Shown here in pieces: positions 1-8,446 of a DNA stretch of 14,407 nt. Origin of the DNA: Arachnopeziza araneosa (taxonomy: Eukaryota; Ascomycota; Leotiomycetes; Helotiales; Arachnopezizaceae); contig QYAI01000278.1 of assembly GCA_003988855.1 (NCBI GenBank), forward strand, positions 1-14,407. The letters run 5' to 3'. The translations under genes and the position numbers were made by a program. The notes beneath the pieces are model-generated. The model worked only from the letters and a program-made list of their open reading frames with translations. It was not told the DNA's origin and searched no databases. Position 1 is the stretch's first letter, and each line of letters starts with the position of its first letter.

Positions 1-51
1 TTAATAATTAATTATCTTGTGAGAATGGCGGTCTAGAAAATCGCTTATTTT

Positions 52-82
52 GGGTGATCGGAATGAGGGGGTGATCGGAATG
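52..82. repeat. 14-bp direct repeat, two units
   Basis: The 14-mer gggtgatcggaatg occurs at 52-65 and again at 69-82, a spacing of 17 bp. No gene is visible around it. Bases 1-330 otherwise hold no open frame or recognisable motif; they may be the eroded end of an LTR or DNA element, which I cannot show. Confidence 0.6.
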
Positions 83-330
83 GGGGTGCACGGACTTAAG
101 AGCTTGAATTGATTCAATTAAGTAGTCTTCTAAGAACTGATCTTGATCTCTGAACTGATATTGATCTCTGGTTTTTTTGTGTTCTTTCCTGCTCTGAAAG
201 GTCTCTTCTTTATACCTAGATCCTCTCTTGATCCTCCACTAGCTCATTCCATTAATCACGTCATAACTGCTTTCGGATATTGCTTTCGGAAGTTCTTTGA
301 CTTGATTTCCTGATCCGAAGATGAGCTATT

Positions 331-407
331 TAGCTGCTTTCAGCTAGGTCGAAAGCCTTCCGCTTGCGGCTTAGCTGTTTTCAGCTGGCCGAACCATTCC
401 GCTTGCG
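331..407. repeat. Imperfect tandem duplication of a ~37-bp unit
   Basis: Unit 1 (331-368) and unit 2 (372-407) both begin tagctg.tttcagct and end attcc/cttcc then gcttgcg, with a few substitutions and a short length difference between them. It lies directly left of the hairpin element at 420 and has no coding potential. Its origin is unknown. Confidence 0.6.
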
Positions 408-419
408 ACACTTGCAGAC

Positions 420-567
420 TTTAATTTAAAGAAATAGATATTGCACGTAGAAAGTATAACGTTGCAATAATACAACATAAGTTTTAGGTTTGCTAGTATA
501 TAATTGCTATAATGTATTCTTGCAGCTCTATACTTTCTGCATGCAATATCTATTACTTAAAACTTAA
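420..567. mobile_element. MITE-like hairpin element with ~54-bp terminal inverted arms
   Basis: The left arm (420-473) and right arm (514-567) are imperfect reverse complements. Perfect blocks include atagatattgca (434-445) against tgcaatatctat (542-553), agaaagtata (449-458) against tatactttct (529-538), and tgcaa plus aatac further in. About ten mismatches fall within 54 positions. A 40-bp AT-rich loop separates the arms. There is no open frame, so the element would be non-autonomous. I could not identify a clear target-site duplication, so its exact ends are uncertain. A decayed palindrome of other origin is the alternative. Confidence 0.6.
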
Positions 568-640
568 ACGTAACCTTGCTACATTACTCGCAATCATACT
601 AGTCTTCATTAAGATATGCATATGTTTTATGTATGGGCCC

Positions 641-760
641 ATAGGGTAAAACCCGACCCAAGCCTTCTCAGTCGACCCGACCCACGTCGCGAGTCGGGTC
701 CGCCGATTTTTCTGGACCCACCCACGGGTCGGGTCTGAGACCTGCTACCCACTGTTCAGC
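641..760. repeat. GC-rich block of acccgaccc inverted repeats
   Basis: This block is far richer in G and C than its surroundings. It contains repeated cccgaccca units and their complements. The clearest pair is gacccgac (674-681) and gtcgggtc (693-700), a perfect 8-bp stem with an 11-base loop. A second, longer imperfect pairing joins ctcag...acccgaccc (667-683) with the complementary gggtcgggtctgag near 727-740. No coding frame is seen. It could be the subterminal region of a transposon. Confidence 0.5.
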
Positions 761-779
761 TATTTCTGCAGGCCAATTT

Positions 780-1115
780 CTGGAGCCATTCCCGGAGCCA
801 TTTCTTGGAAGCAGCCATTACTGACGCGCAGCATCGCTATTTAGTAGCTCTTGGTTGGTATCAAGGATCAAGGTAAGGGATCACAAGTATGGAAATGAAC
901 AGTTGAACTGTAGTGTAGAATCAATAGAGCAGAATTGATCAGTTAAGTTGAGCACGAAGCTCCTATCTAGAATGGAGGAAGCCATTGCTTATATAGAGCT
1001 TTCCAGGAGTTAATCGCAGGCCTGGACCAGAGCGATGCATCGTATGGTCCTGGCCCACCGATGATCGTACGAAGTTCGTTTGCGATGCCCCACGTGACTC
1101 CCTGGGTTCGTAACA
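780..1115 (-). mobile_element. Solo LTR or LTR remnant, minus strand
   Basis: Read on the minus strand, the block starts TGTTACGAACC at 1115. It then contains a TATA-type box (tatataag) followed by a segment ending gagcttcgtgctcaac (complement of about 943-960). The same start and the same TATA-plus-gagcttcgtgctcaac order occur in the well-delimited LTR at 2558-2982, so the two belong to related LTR families. The distal end and a target duplication were not found, so the left limit is approximate. The element abuts an alpha-box exon fragment at 1116, suggesting it inserted into that exon. Confidence 0.6.
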
Positions 1116-1419
1116 CTTATATATAGCATTTCGAAGTAAGTACCTCGCATTTACATGCTATATTTACTTACTTTGTTACTTCTTCTTTACATGTTTACCT
1201 CGCACTTGCACTAACCCACGATTCGCTATCCGGTTTAGTTTACCCCCACCCGCTTTCGCTTTCGCACCCGCACTTGCGTTACTCGCTACCAGCTACTCGG
1301 TTTAGTTTCCGCTACTTCGCTTGCACCCGCACCTGCATTACCTGCATTACCTCGTACCTGCATTACCTGCATTACCTGCATTACCCCGCACCCGCTACCA
1401 GCTACTCGGGTTGATTCAC
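1116..1419 (+). pseudogene. Broken alpha-box gene copy: end of an exon plus part of its intron
   Basis: The bases atagcatttcgaa followed by gtaagtacctcgca (from 1123) match the exon-intron junction of the intact gene at 9915/9916 with only about four differences over 28 positions, and encode the same residues I-A-F-R before the donor at 1136. The intron sequence that follows (1136-1419) resembles the alpha-box introns of both intact genes: tracts of ctgcattacc, the phrase ggtttagtttccgct, and gctaccagctactcggg near the right end. The upstream part of the exon is replaced by the LTR ending at 1115. The intron is cut at a TA by the Tc1-like element. No matching downstream exon was found in 1420-7200. 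It is non-functional as it stands. Confidence 0.65.
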
Positions 1420-2552
1420 TACAGAGAACGCGGTCAAAAGTATTGACCGGACAGGAGCATGCCCTGTAGGATCCACTATATGGCGCTGAAGGCGCTGTAA
1501 GCCCTGTAACCTCATTTTCGGCCTAATCCGGAAATTTTGACTCTGAATTTATAGTGTCTTATCTCTCGATTTGTCAATCTATATACTGTAGGTGTACTCG
1601 AAGTTTCTCTTCTCCTTTCTTCCTACCTTCACTATATTCGTTTCCGCCTTCGAAACGAATAATTTCAGCAATATAAATCGGTATTCTTTCAATCCAAGCT
1701 TGAATCTTCTCTTGAGGCATGTTCTCCTAGCACTAAATCCATTCTCTTTTCAGTTTCTTCTTACTCGTAATTGCTTCTTTCTTTGTAGTGTCTTTTTTCA
1801 TCCAATACTAGCACAGCTCTATTGCGTTCAAATCAGGAGAATTGCTAGGCCAGAGAAGCTTTTTAACACCTTATATATCGAACACTTCTTGCTGCTATTT
1901 AGAAGAATGAGCTAGAACGTTGTTCTCTTGAACTTGAATTAAAGGTCTTCCTTTTTAACACTCTTTTGCAAAAAGCAAGAGCTTCGGCCAGAGAATCTTC
2001 TCTTAATATCAGTATTAATTAATGCCTCTTCTTTCTTTCTTAGCCTTAATTAAGCTCTATTTAGTTGTATGTTTAAACTCTAGCATAGCTTTTCCACGAC
2101 TACGAGTTATTCGGTGTTTTGCTTTATATCGAGTAGCCTAGAGTTACTTGTCAAGCTCGTATTTTGCGGCGTTTCGTGTGTTAATATCAAGGTTCCTAGC
2201 AGCTTTCTCTTCTTTCGTCTCTTTCTCTTATATATGATATGGCCTCTTCTTGTCGTACGAGAAATCAGACTACTACATGAACCCAGAAAAGCCTTTCTAC
2301 CTCCGAGTAATACAGTAAGTATAGTGAGCTTCTTGTTTCAGTCTCTATACTCTTCTTTTGCCTCGTACACTTCTCTTCTAAACAGATGTTTCATTTGTAA
2401 AAATCACATTTTTCTAATCGTCAAGAGTCTATTTCTCATACAATTTGCACTAAGCAAACCTCGATTTCTTTTGCTTCTTGTTAAGTCTAAACTTAACTGT
2501 TCGTTTATACACGGAATAACTTCTGATTTTAAAGTTCAGTAGACTGATGGAG

Positions 2553-2557
2553 CTAAT
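2553..2557. repeat. Target-site duplication ctaat, left copy
   Basis: ctaat stands immediately before the LTR start, and the identical pentamer follows its end at 2983-2987. Confidence 0.8.
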
Positions 2558-2982
2558 TGTTACGAACCTAGGACCGGTAGGGGCTTTGGCGAGCAAGGAA
2601 CGAGGAGGAACTTGGTGTAGGCGGAGACCCTCCAGTATGACACGTGACAAGGGCACGTGGAAGCACGTGACCTAAACAAAAACGCTCGGTTAGGAAGAAA
2701 CGCTGGGTTGCCAGCGTTTCCCACTAACGGGGAGTTTCCGGTGTTCGGGAAACGACCGGAAACTGAGAAACGCTGGGGCGTCAGCGTTTCAGGGAAATAC
2801 AGCGTTTCTTGAGTATTGAAGCTACTATATAAGACTTGGTCCACGACCATTAGATAGGAGCTTCGTGCTCAACTCAAATGAAGTTTCTGAATACTTGGTA
2901 ACAAAGCTACAACAACCACATATCTTGCGTGTACCGTGACTATCTCAGTACTCACTGCTATCCAGAGAAAGCAACCGTTACA
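2558..2982 (+). mobile_element. Solo LTR of a retrotransposon with 5-bp target duplication
   Basis: This 425-bp block starts TGTTACGAACC and ends CAACCGTTACA, the usual TG...CA form. It is flanked on both sides by the same five bases, ctaat (2553-2557 and 2983-2987), the expected target-site duplication. Inside are E-box-like cacgtg motifs (near 2640-2670), four or more aacgctg/cagcgtt elements in both orientations (about 2700-2810), and a TATA box (ctatataag near 2825), consistent with an LTR promoter. It is GC-rich and not visibly RIP-mutated, unlike the Tc1 element around it. This suggests it inserted after that element had decayed, then lost its body by LTR-LTR recombination. Confidence 0.85.
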
Positions 2983-3440
2983 CTAATAAAACGTCTTTCG
3001 GAGTAACATCTAGCTTAGAAAAAACTTCTTGAATAATACGAGCGCAAGACTATCCATGTGTAGTCGAATGCTTCGTGACGACTGCAATAATATAGTCTTT
3101 TATATACTGCGGCAAGCTAGGCATTCTACTTCTTTTTTCGTTTTCTACATAAGCTACTTCAATAATCATTCCTAGCTTCTAACCTCGGCTTTTTGCTTTA
3201 GTTAGCAATCTTCTAGCTAATCGAGATAAAACACTAGTTCTCTTATAAACTTGATTTTTCGAAAGGCTAGCGTCTACTAAAGCTAAAACAGAGATTCGAG
3301 TTTTAATTAAGTTTTGCTTACGGCTTGCTTCAGGTGAGGAAGCTGTAGCGAACGCTTCGAGTATTTGAATAACTAGTACTTTACTTTAAGGTCGAATTAG
3401 CTCTGGCTGCTTAATTGGCTCTAGCTGTAAGAGTTCACGA

Positions 3441-3705
3441 TTGCACGGTCAGAACACGTGAATGACGAATCTGTTATTTCAAGAAGGTAAAGCTGAAGAG
3501 CACCAAGTGCTTGAAGCTTCCTACATATACTTCTCGTACCAAAGGACAGCCACACAGTTCTTGTCGCACGGTCTTCTTTTCAATAGTCAATCAATAGTCA
3601 ATAAATCAATAGTTCTATCGATAGTCTTGTCGATAGTTCTGAAGATCGCTCTACTGATCTTCATCTCTTCTATCAATAGGCTGCTCAATAGGTGCGCATA
3701 AGGTA
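3441..3705. other. Less mutated segment with short repeats and a hairpin
   Basis: Base composition is more even here than in the flanks. It holds repeated caatagtcaat/cgatagtc phrases (about 3585-3640), the motif gcacggtc twice (about 3453 and 3566), a cacgtg E-box and a perfect 7-bp hairpin (gaagatc 3641-3647, gatcttc 3656-3662). The 79-codon open frame from 3462 shows no recognisable domain and I do not call it a gene. It may be an LTR or promoter remnant, but no TG...CA ends with a target duplication were found. Confidence 0.35.
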
Positions 3706-5425
3706 GGTAGAAGCCCCCAAGCAACTAACCATAGTGGCCCATAGAGTAGCTTTTTTAGCGTAAGTATAAATTATAGAAAAGCTAACTAACCAAAAGCGCC
3801 TATAGGTAGTGGCGTCTTGCATAAAGTACATAAAGTGCATAACATCAGTATAAATTAGTATAAAATTAGTATAAAAGTACTTAAGTACATATAAATATAA
3901 AAAACAGTCGACAATTAATAAGCTTAGTTGTATTCTTGCACGTATTTTTACATTAATAGCTATTTATAGAAGTAATTATATACTAGAACGAAATAACAAA
4001 GTTATAGATTATTAGCTTTATTATTGTATGTTACTTAAGTAATTTAAAACTTTTATTTCTATCTAAGCAATTCAGAGCTTTTATTGCTTTCTAAGCTTTG
4101 ATTTTCTAATTACGCTTCTTCGCATTGCTTGTACAAGGTGCATATCTTTTACTTAGATAGTTATGCGCTTTGCGTAGATAGCAGCAAGATTAGTTACTAG
4201 TAATAATTAGTATAAATATTAGTATAAAAAAGCAAGCATACTTACATTAGAATTTAGAAACAAGAACATATTTAGCAGCTTCTTAAAAAGCAGCTAAAGC
4301 TAGCTTTTAAATGCGAAAATTACTAGAAAGTTAAGTTACATCTACTATAATGTCTCGAACAACGCGTGCAAATAAAGCTTTTAGAATAAAAAGATTAGTA
4401 GACTTTTAGTAACGACGAATTTCTATAAGAGCTTTAGCTGTTTGCAAGTTAGTAAATATACTAATTGTTATACTAATCTAATAGAAAGTTCTTACTGCTA
4501 AGTTTAAATCTGTATTTTTTTCTTAGCGTAGAAGCTAAACTTTTTCTGCTTCGAACAGTTTCTTTGCTTTTAATATTCTTTCTGCTTTTGCCTAAAGTCT
4601 TGCGTAAAGTTTTTGAAGTCTTGTGTAGAGTCTTGCGTAAAGCTTTACGTGCGCTCGTACTAACTGTCTTGCTTGCAATTTGCATTCGAATGCTTTGTGT
4701 ACGTGCTATTTAGACTTGCTGCAGTTAGTATAAAAATTAATATAAAAAAAAGAAAACTTTACAAAAGCTTTGTAAAAAGTGCAGCAATGCAGTTATTGTT
4801 GTTAGTAAGTTGTTTAGAAAGTAGAAAGAAAAAACAGAAAGCAAAAATAACAGCAACTTTTAATTAACGCGTTTTTTGTTACGTAACTAAACTAATTTAG
4901 CAAAAAATATCTACTTTAACTTGCAGCAACTTAAATTAAAAGTTAACTTTATTACTTTTTTTTCTACGCTTTTTTGTACTTTTAATTGCTAGTTAACTAG
5001 AATACAAGCAGCTTATTTTACTAATCTTTTTTCTAATCGCACGTTCATTAATTATAATAAAAAAAAATACACAAAACGCGTTTGCTACTTTTCAAAACTT
5101 AAACGTAGAAATAACTTTTCTTAACTAATTAAAATTACTTAGTAGTGCAGATTAAGTAAGCCGAATGTTCGCGCTTGCGCTATTTTTTAGTATACTAATC
5201 TTTATAACAATTAAGTTCTAGCTGTCTTACAGCTATTCGTAAGCGCAAAGCAGCAACTTTATTGTTTTAGAATTCTTACACTGTAAAGTCTTGTCGCTGA
5301 AATAAAGTCTTTAGTTACGATGCTATTTAAAGTAAAATCTTGCTAGCAAAGCAAGCTAACTAAGGAGCTGTTACATACGCTAAGAAAAAGCTTTAGTAAA
5401 CTTCTTTCTTTCAAGCTGCTGCGAA
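3706..5425. other. AT-rich, RIP-like sequence without intact genes
   Basis: This long stretch is dominated by A, T and the dinucleotide TA, with short runs such as ttagtataaa recurring (about 3848-3875, 4205-4230, 4722-4745). Stops are dense in every frame. A minus-strand frame at 4473-4685 encodes a very basic run (repeats of K-T-L-R-K-T) that resembles the lysine/arginine-rich tails of pogo-type transposases, but it has no conserved core. A direct repeat-like pair, actaacca...cccatag (3724-3743) and actaacca...cctatag (3785-3805), lies at the left. I read the whole as one or more mutated transposons of unknown family. Confidence 0.5.
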
Positions 5426-5429
5426 AGCA

Positions 5430-5580
5430 AAGCAATGTAATAAACAGGATGTCACGTGAACTAAATGTCATGTGTGGACGGCACGGGTATAAGAACCTTA
5501 TTTCCGAAGTGTGAAGAATAAAAAGCACATTCAGAGTTTATTCGGACTAGAGCCAGAGAGAAACTTACTGTAGATAAGGC
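5430..5580. other. Less mutated island, possible LTR or promoter remnant
   Basis: Embedded in AT-rich decay is a block of normal composition starting tgtcacgtgaac (near 5450). It carries two E-box-like cacgtg/catgtg motifs, a TATA-like ggtataagaac and a following 70 bp that resembles a transcribed leader. A TG start and a nearby CA (about 5584) are present, but no target-site duplication matches. It could be a short solo LTR, by analogy with the element at 2558. The minus-strand 61-codon open frame at 5343-5528 is not convincing as a gene. Confidence 0.35.
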
Positions 5581-5599
5581 ATACATTACTTATGTAGTT

Positions 5600-7054
5600 T
5601 TTCTTTTCTTATATTCTTTTTTTTCTTCGTAGCTAGCCTATAAACCGAATGTAGTCAGACTATTAACGCACTCTTATATACCTCTTGACTAGCTATATTC
5701 GTGTTCGTGCTATTACACAAGGCAAGGTTCGCTAGACAATCTAAGATAGAAACCGCGAATTTATTACTCTTATCGCAGAGTACTTTGCTTTTAGAAAGGC
5801 CTTACTACTAGTTCTATTATACAAGAAAGAATCAGAAGATTTACAAAACACTTGAGTAAACAGTTTAAACGCGAAAGACGACGTTTTTTAGCTCTTCGAA
5901 GAATAAGTAAAGTAATAATGCTTTTAGCGCAACTTAGCTTTAAGACGTATCTAAGCCTCGAACTTAACTTACTAGAAAGTCTACTAAGCGTCTTTTTATA
6001 ATAGATAAACACTCTTTACACGTTAATCTTCGATTTATCAAGTACGTTTGAAATTATAGAATTTTAATCTTAGTTTTTTTTTCTTGCGCAACTTAATAGC
6101 TTTAGCTTCTTAACGTTAATTACTTTCTACTACTAGCTACAGCTTATTAGGTAGAGCTAGACAATTATCTTTATCGATCTTTTAGTATAGTTTTCTTTTC
6201 GAAGCAATTCTTTTATAGCTTTTTTCGTGTAGCTTAAGCTAAAACTTTTACAAAAAAAAACATTTAAAGCGAATTTCAAAAGGCTAGCATTTAGCTCTTC
6301 TTTCTATTAGTTGTTCTTAACGCTATTACGTAGCGTCTAACTACTTTTTCTAATACTTAATTAAATTCTTAAAAACTTTTTTTTACGCCTATAACCTTAA
6401 AATTAATTCGCAAAGCTTAAAAGACTTACAAGGCATACTCGACAAAAGAAAATCTAGATGTAATTCTACAGTCGCAAAAACGCCTTGCTGCATAACACGA
6501 AGTTAATAAACACTTACAATCTAGCTTATAGAGACTATAAAAAATATAAAAAATAAAAGAAATGTAAAAAGAAAACAAATCTATTAAATAAGAAGAATTC
6601 TAGCTTATAGTTGTTTTATGCAGACTAAGTTCGTGTAGTTTTTGCTTTAGACGTAGAAAAATTAGCTAGAATTCAGGCTAAAAAAGCTAATAAGAAAGCA
6701 AAGAAATTACAAGCTTTAGCTAAAAAGCAAAAGAAGAAACAAGAAGTCAAGAAGCGTGTTCTACAGCGTCAGGTAAAGAAAGATTTAAGAGTAGAAAAAG
6801 CAGCTTAAAAAGCAGCTTAAAAAGCAGCTTAAAAAGCAGCTAAGAAAGAAGCTAGAAAATCGCAACGAGAACTTCAAAAAACAAACCTAAAGAAGTCTTG
6901 CTCTATTGATATACAGCTTAAAAAGACTTCTAGCTGTTTAAATTAAAAAGTAACGTTTGTAGAGCATGTTAAGAAAGTGCAAGAAGTAGTAAAGTCTAAA
7001 AAAGCTAGTTCTTACGGTCGGAAAATTGTTTTGCTTGCGCGTTTTAAAAAGTAG
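5600..7054 (+). pseudogene. pogo/Fot1-like transposase relic, C-terminal part readable
   Basis: From about 6648 a plus-strand frame reads DVEKLARIQAKKANKKAKKL and onward through a long lysine-, alanine- and glutamine-rich helix, ending with RKIVLLARFKK and a TAG at 7052-7054. A basic coiled tail closing on a short arginine-phenylalanine motif is common in fungal pogo/Fot1 (DDE_1) transposases. Three consecutive in-frame TAA stops fall in a 12-bp tandem repeat (about 6796-6842) where K-A-A-Q repeats are expected, so CAA has become TAA, the RIP signature. The catalytic half (5600-6600) is too eroded to read, so the left limit is a guess. Confidence 0.5.
6796..6842 (+). repeat. 12-bp tandem repeat (aaaaagcagctt), four units
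   Basis: Four nearly identical units follow one another. In the reading frame of the pogo-like relic each unit encodes K-A-A and then TAA, with the last unit ending AAG instead. The array probably expanded before RIP struck the repeated CAA codons. Confidence 0.7.
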
Positions 7055-7215
7055 TAATATTAGTATTTAATATACTATATTTGTTATTGATCTGTCTATA
7101 TACTAAGTATAAAAGCTATATAATATGTAGTAGTTAATTAAATCAATTTTTAAGTAGTCTGGTTGCTGCTAAAAAATCGTGCATTGAGCAGGATTACGAG
7201 TATCCGCCTAGCTAA

Positions 7216-7244
7216 GTCACATGACTGTCGCATGTGACAGTCAA
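7216..7244. promoter_or_regulatory. Two overlapping perfect 8-bp inverted repeats at a start codon
   Basis: gtcacatg (7216-7223) pairs with catgtgac (7231-7238). tgactgtc (7223-7230) pairs with gacagtca (7237-7244). The two alternative stems overlap each other and the ATG at 7221. They could be a protein-binding site with E-box-like catgtg cores or competing RNA hairpins around the start codon. They also cast doubt on 7221 as the true start, because an in-frame ATG at 7275 follows. Bases 7055-7215 hold only AT-rich sequence with no gene. Confidence 0.45.
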
Positions 7245-8446
7245 CCTCTTACTGCTGAACTTGCAGATACAACCATGGCTTCTGAACTTGCCGATGCAAC
7301 CGTTACTATGAATTTTAAACTTGTCGATACAACTACATCTGAACTTGCGGATACCTCTACAATCAAAAATCAACCTCTTTCCTCTGAACTTATCAATCTA
7401 TTGAAACCATTCGCCTCTTCTCTTAATGATTTCAAAAAAACTATCAACCTAAATACCGTCAAAGTTGATAACCTCACCTTTCCTTCATTCGACTTCATCG
7501 AACCAAAGAACGCAATGATTCCTTTTGATGAAGAGGTTTATGAATTCAATTCTACTGTTGAAAGATTGAAGGTGAAGGGTAAATTCAAGTTTACTTTGGA
7601 TATGTTTATCCTCAACTTTATTTTCGAAGATAAACCGATACCTGATGAGGTATTGAATATGTTGAAATATTCAATTAGAAATTGGTTTATAAAGTGGGTT
7701 AAGCAAGTTCCTATTACATCCCCAGCAAGTCAAGCATTAAGCAAGTCAATCATTACAGCAAGTCAGCAAGTCAGCAAGTCAAGCATTTCAAGCATTACAG
7801 CATCACAAGCACATCAATTCCAAGAAAATCCTCAAGCAAGTCACAAGCAAGTCAAGCACATCTTTAGCAAATCCCTAAGCACATCTTCAAGCAAATACTT
7901 CAAGCACATCCATTCCAAGTACATCTTCAAGCATTTCAAGCACATTCATTCCAATCATTTCCAACACTTCTCTTCTCTTCTATTACTAACTTATTCTAGG
8001 TCCGCCACTACTCTCTATGAACGTCTCGACATCTTCCTCTGCTACGAAAACTGCGAATTCGTATTCCACCTCATCGAATTAGCTGCAGTTGAGTCGGTTA
8101 GAACTGGAATACCCCCTACTAAAGCTGAAGCCGCTTTCATCTCCCAATATTCCCCTAGAGATAATGGGACCCTTAATTGTCCTGACCTAGGAGTAGAAGG
8201 AATATTCTTCAGACGTGGATACCCAGATTACTTTTACCTCATTGTTCATCGCTAATTCTTCCTTTAGTAAAAACTAAGTATCTTCAAGAACTCCACATCC
8301 ATAAATGGAAAATCCTTCTCTCCAAAATTCTTGTCGATAAACTTACTGCTCACCTCATTGTCCTCAAAAATTTAAATATTACAAATCATAAGGACATGAT
8401 TTGGCACAATCTGGTTGAACTTGGTTCTGATTGTGATGAGAGGTAA
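7221..8446 (+). CDS. Unrecognised protein, predicted three exons, about 288 aa
   Basis: I do not recognise this gene. Predicted exons are 7221-7693, 8000-8214 and 8268-8446, joining in frame to a TAA at 8444-8446. The N-terminus has three or four imperfect repeats of S-E-L-A-D-T-T (about residues 10-47), then a mixed alpha-helical-looking region (SELINLLKPFASSLNDF, later FTLDMFILNFIF) up to about residue 157. Exon 2 encodes TLYERLDIFLCYENCEF and IELAAVESVRTGIPPTKAEA. Exon 3 encodes a region rich in L, K and H (YLQELHIHKWKILLSKIL). No signal peptide or membrane segment stands out. The first intron is 306 bp, a multiple of three and free of stops, so an unspliced 344-aa form ending at 8255 is also open. 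A GTAAAG donor-like site lies over the final stop, so more exons may follow. It lies just upstream of the alpha-box pair on the same strand. Confidence 0.55.
7694..7999 (+). other. Predicted intron 1 of the 7221 gene, filled with simple repeats
   Basis: The donor is GTGGGT after ...ATAAA. The acceptor context attactaacttattctag carries a strong fungal branch site (ACTAAC) eight bases before the AG. Inside are dozens of caagtca, caagcatttc and aagcacatc repeats, giving low-complexity S/Q/K/H peptide if read through. This composition mirrors the repeat-filled alpha-box introns downstream. Its length of 306 is divisible by three. Confidence 0.6.
8215..8267 (+). other. Predicted intron 2 of the 7221 gene
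   Basis: A 53-nt interval runs from donor GTGGAT to acceptor cctttag, with a gctaat branch-like sequence 14 bases before the acceptor. Splicing avoids the TAA at 8253-8255 and joins the frame to a further 58-codon open stretch ending at 8446. The donor is not the best consensus, so ending the protein at 8255 is a real alternative. Confidence 0.45.

Larger units (their letters stand above)
1422..3440 (-). mobile_element. RIP-decayed Tc1/mariner-like transposon
   Basis: The left end is taken just after the TA at 1420-1421, beginning cagagaacgcggtcaaaag. It contains the short palindrome cggtcaa/ttgaccg (1431-1449), typical of a terminal inverted repeat zone. The transposase relic lies on the minus strand (see the pseudogene entry). 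A matching right terminal repeat was not found, so the right limit is only the approximate start of the transposase. The element sits inside the intron of an alpha-box gene fragment and is itself interrupted by a solo LTR, giving a three-level nest. Confidence 0.65.
1574..3440 (-). pseudogene. Tc1-like transposase (DDE superfamily), inactivated
   Basis: On the minus strand, pieces of one protein can be read in order. The N-terminal part (about 3400-3000) has LALVDASLSKNQVYKRT, then SRLARRL, then LPQYIKDYIIAVV, then IIQEVFSKLDVTPKDVLL. The C-terminal part (about 1850-1576) has the DDE-family signature NSPDLNAIE followed by a tryptophan and WMKK. It ends at a TGA complementary to 1574-1576. Many in-frame stops, often TAG where TGG is expected or TAA where CAA is expected, plus frameshifts, destroy the gene. 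The LTR at 2558-2982 splits it, and dropping the LTR and one target copy joins the frame from ...DVLL into APSVY. The protein would have cut and pasted the element. It is now inactive. Confidence 0.75.

Noticed and set aside
641..760. Telomeric or subtelomeric repeat
   Set aside because: The acccgaccc units are irregular and present in both orientations, unlike telomere arrays.
1592..2542. Plus-strand open frames of 107 and 142 codons
   Set aside because: They are antisense to the Tc1-like transposase relic, whose conserved motifs are on the minus strand.
2450..2850. Minus-strand open frames of 68 and 96 codons
   Set aside because: They fall within or across the edge of the solo LTR and carry no recognisable domain.
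4473..4685. Small basic minus-strand protein of 70 aa
   Set aside because: Highly repetitive K/T/R composition in RIP-like DNA; at best a fragment of a transposase tail.
7221..8446. Assignment of the 7221 gene to MAT1-1-2, MAT1-1-3 or MAT1-1-4
   Set aside because: No HMG box, PPF-type or other diagnostic motif could be seen; position alone is not enough.
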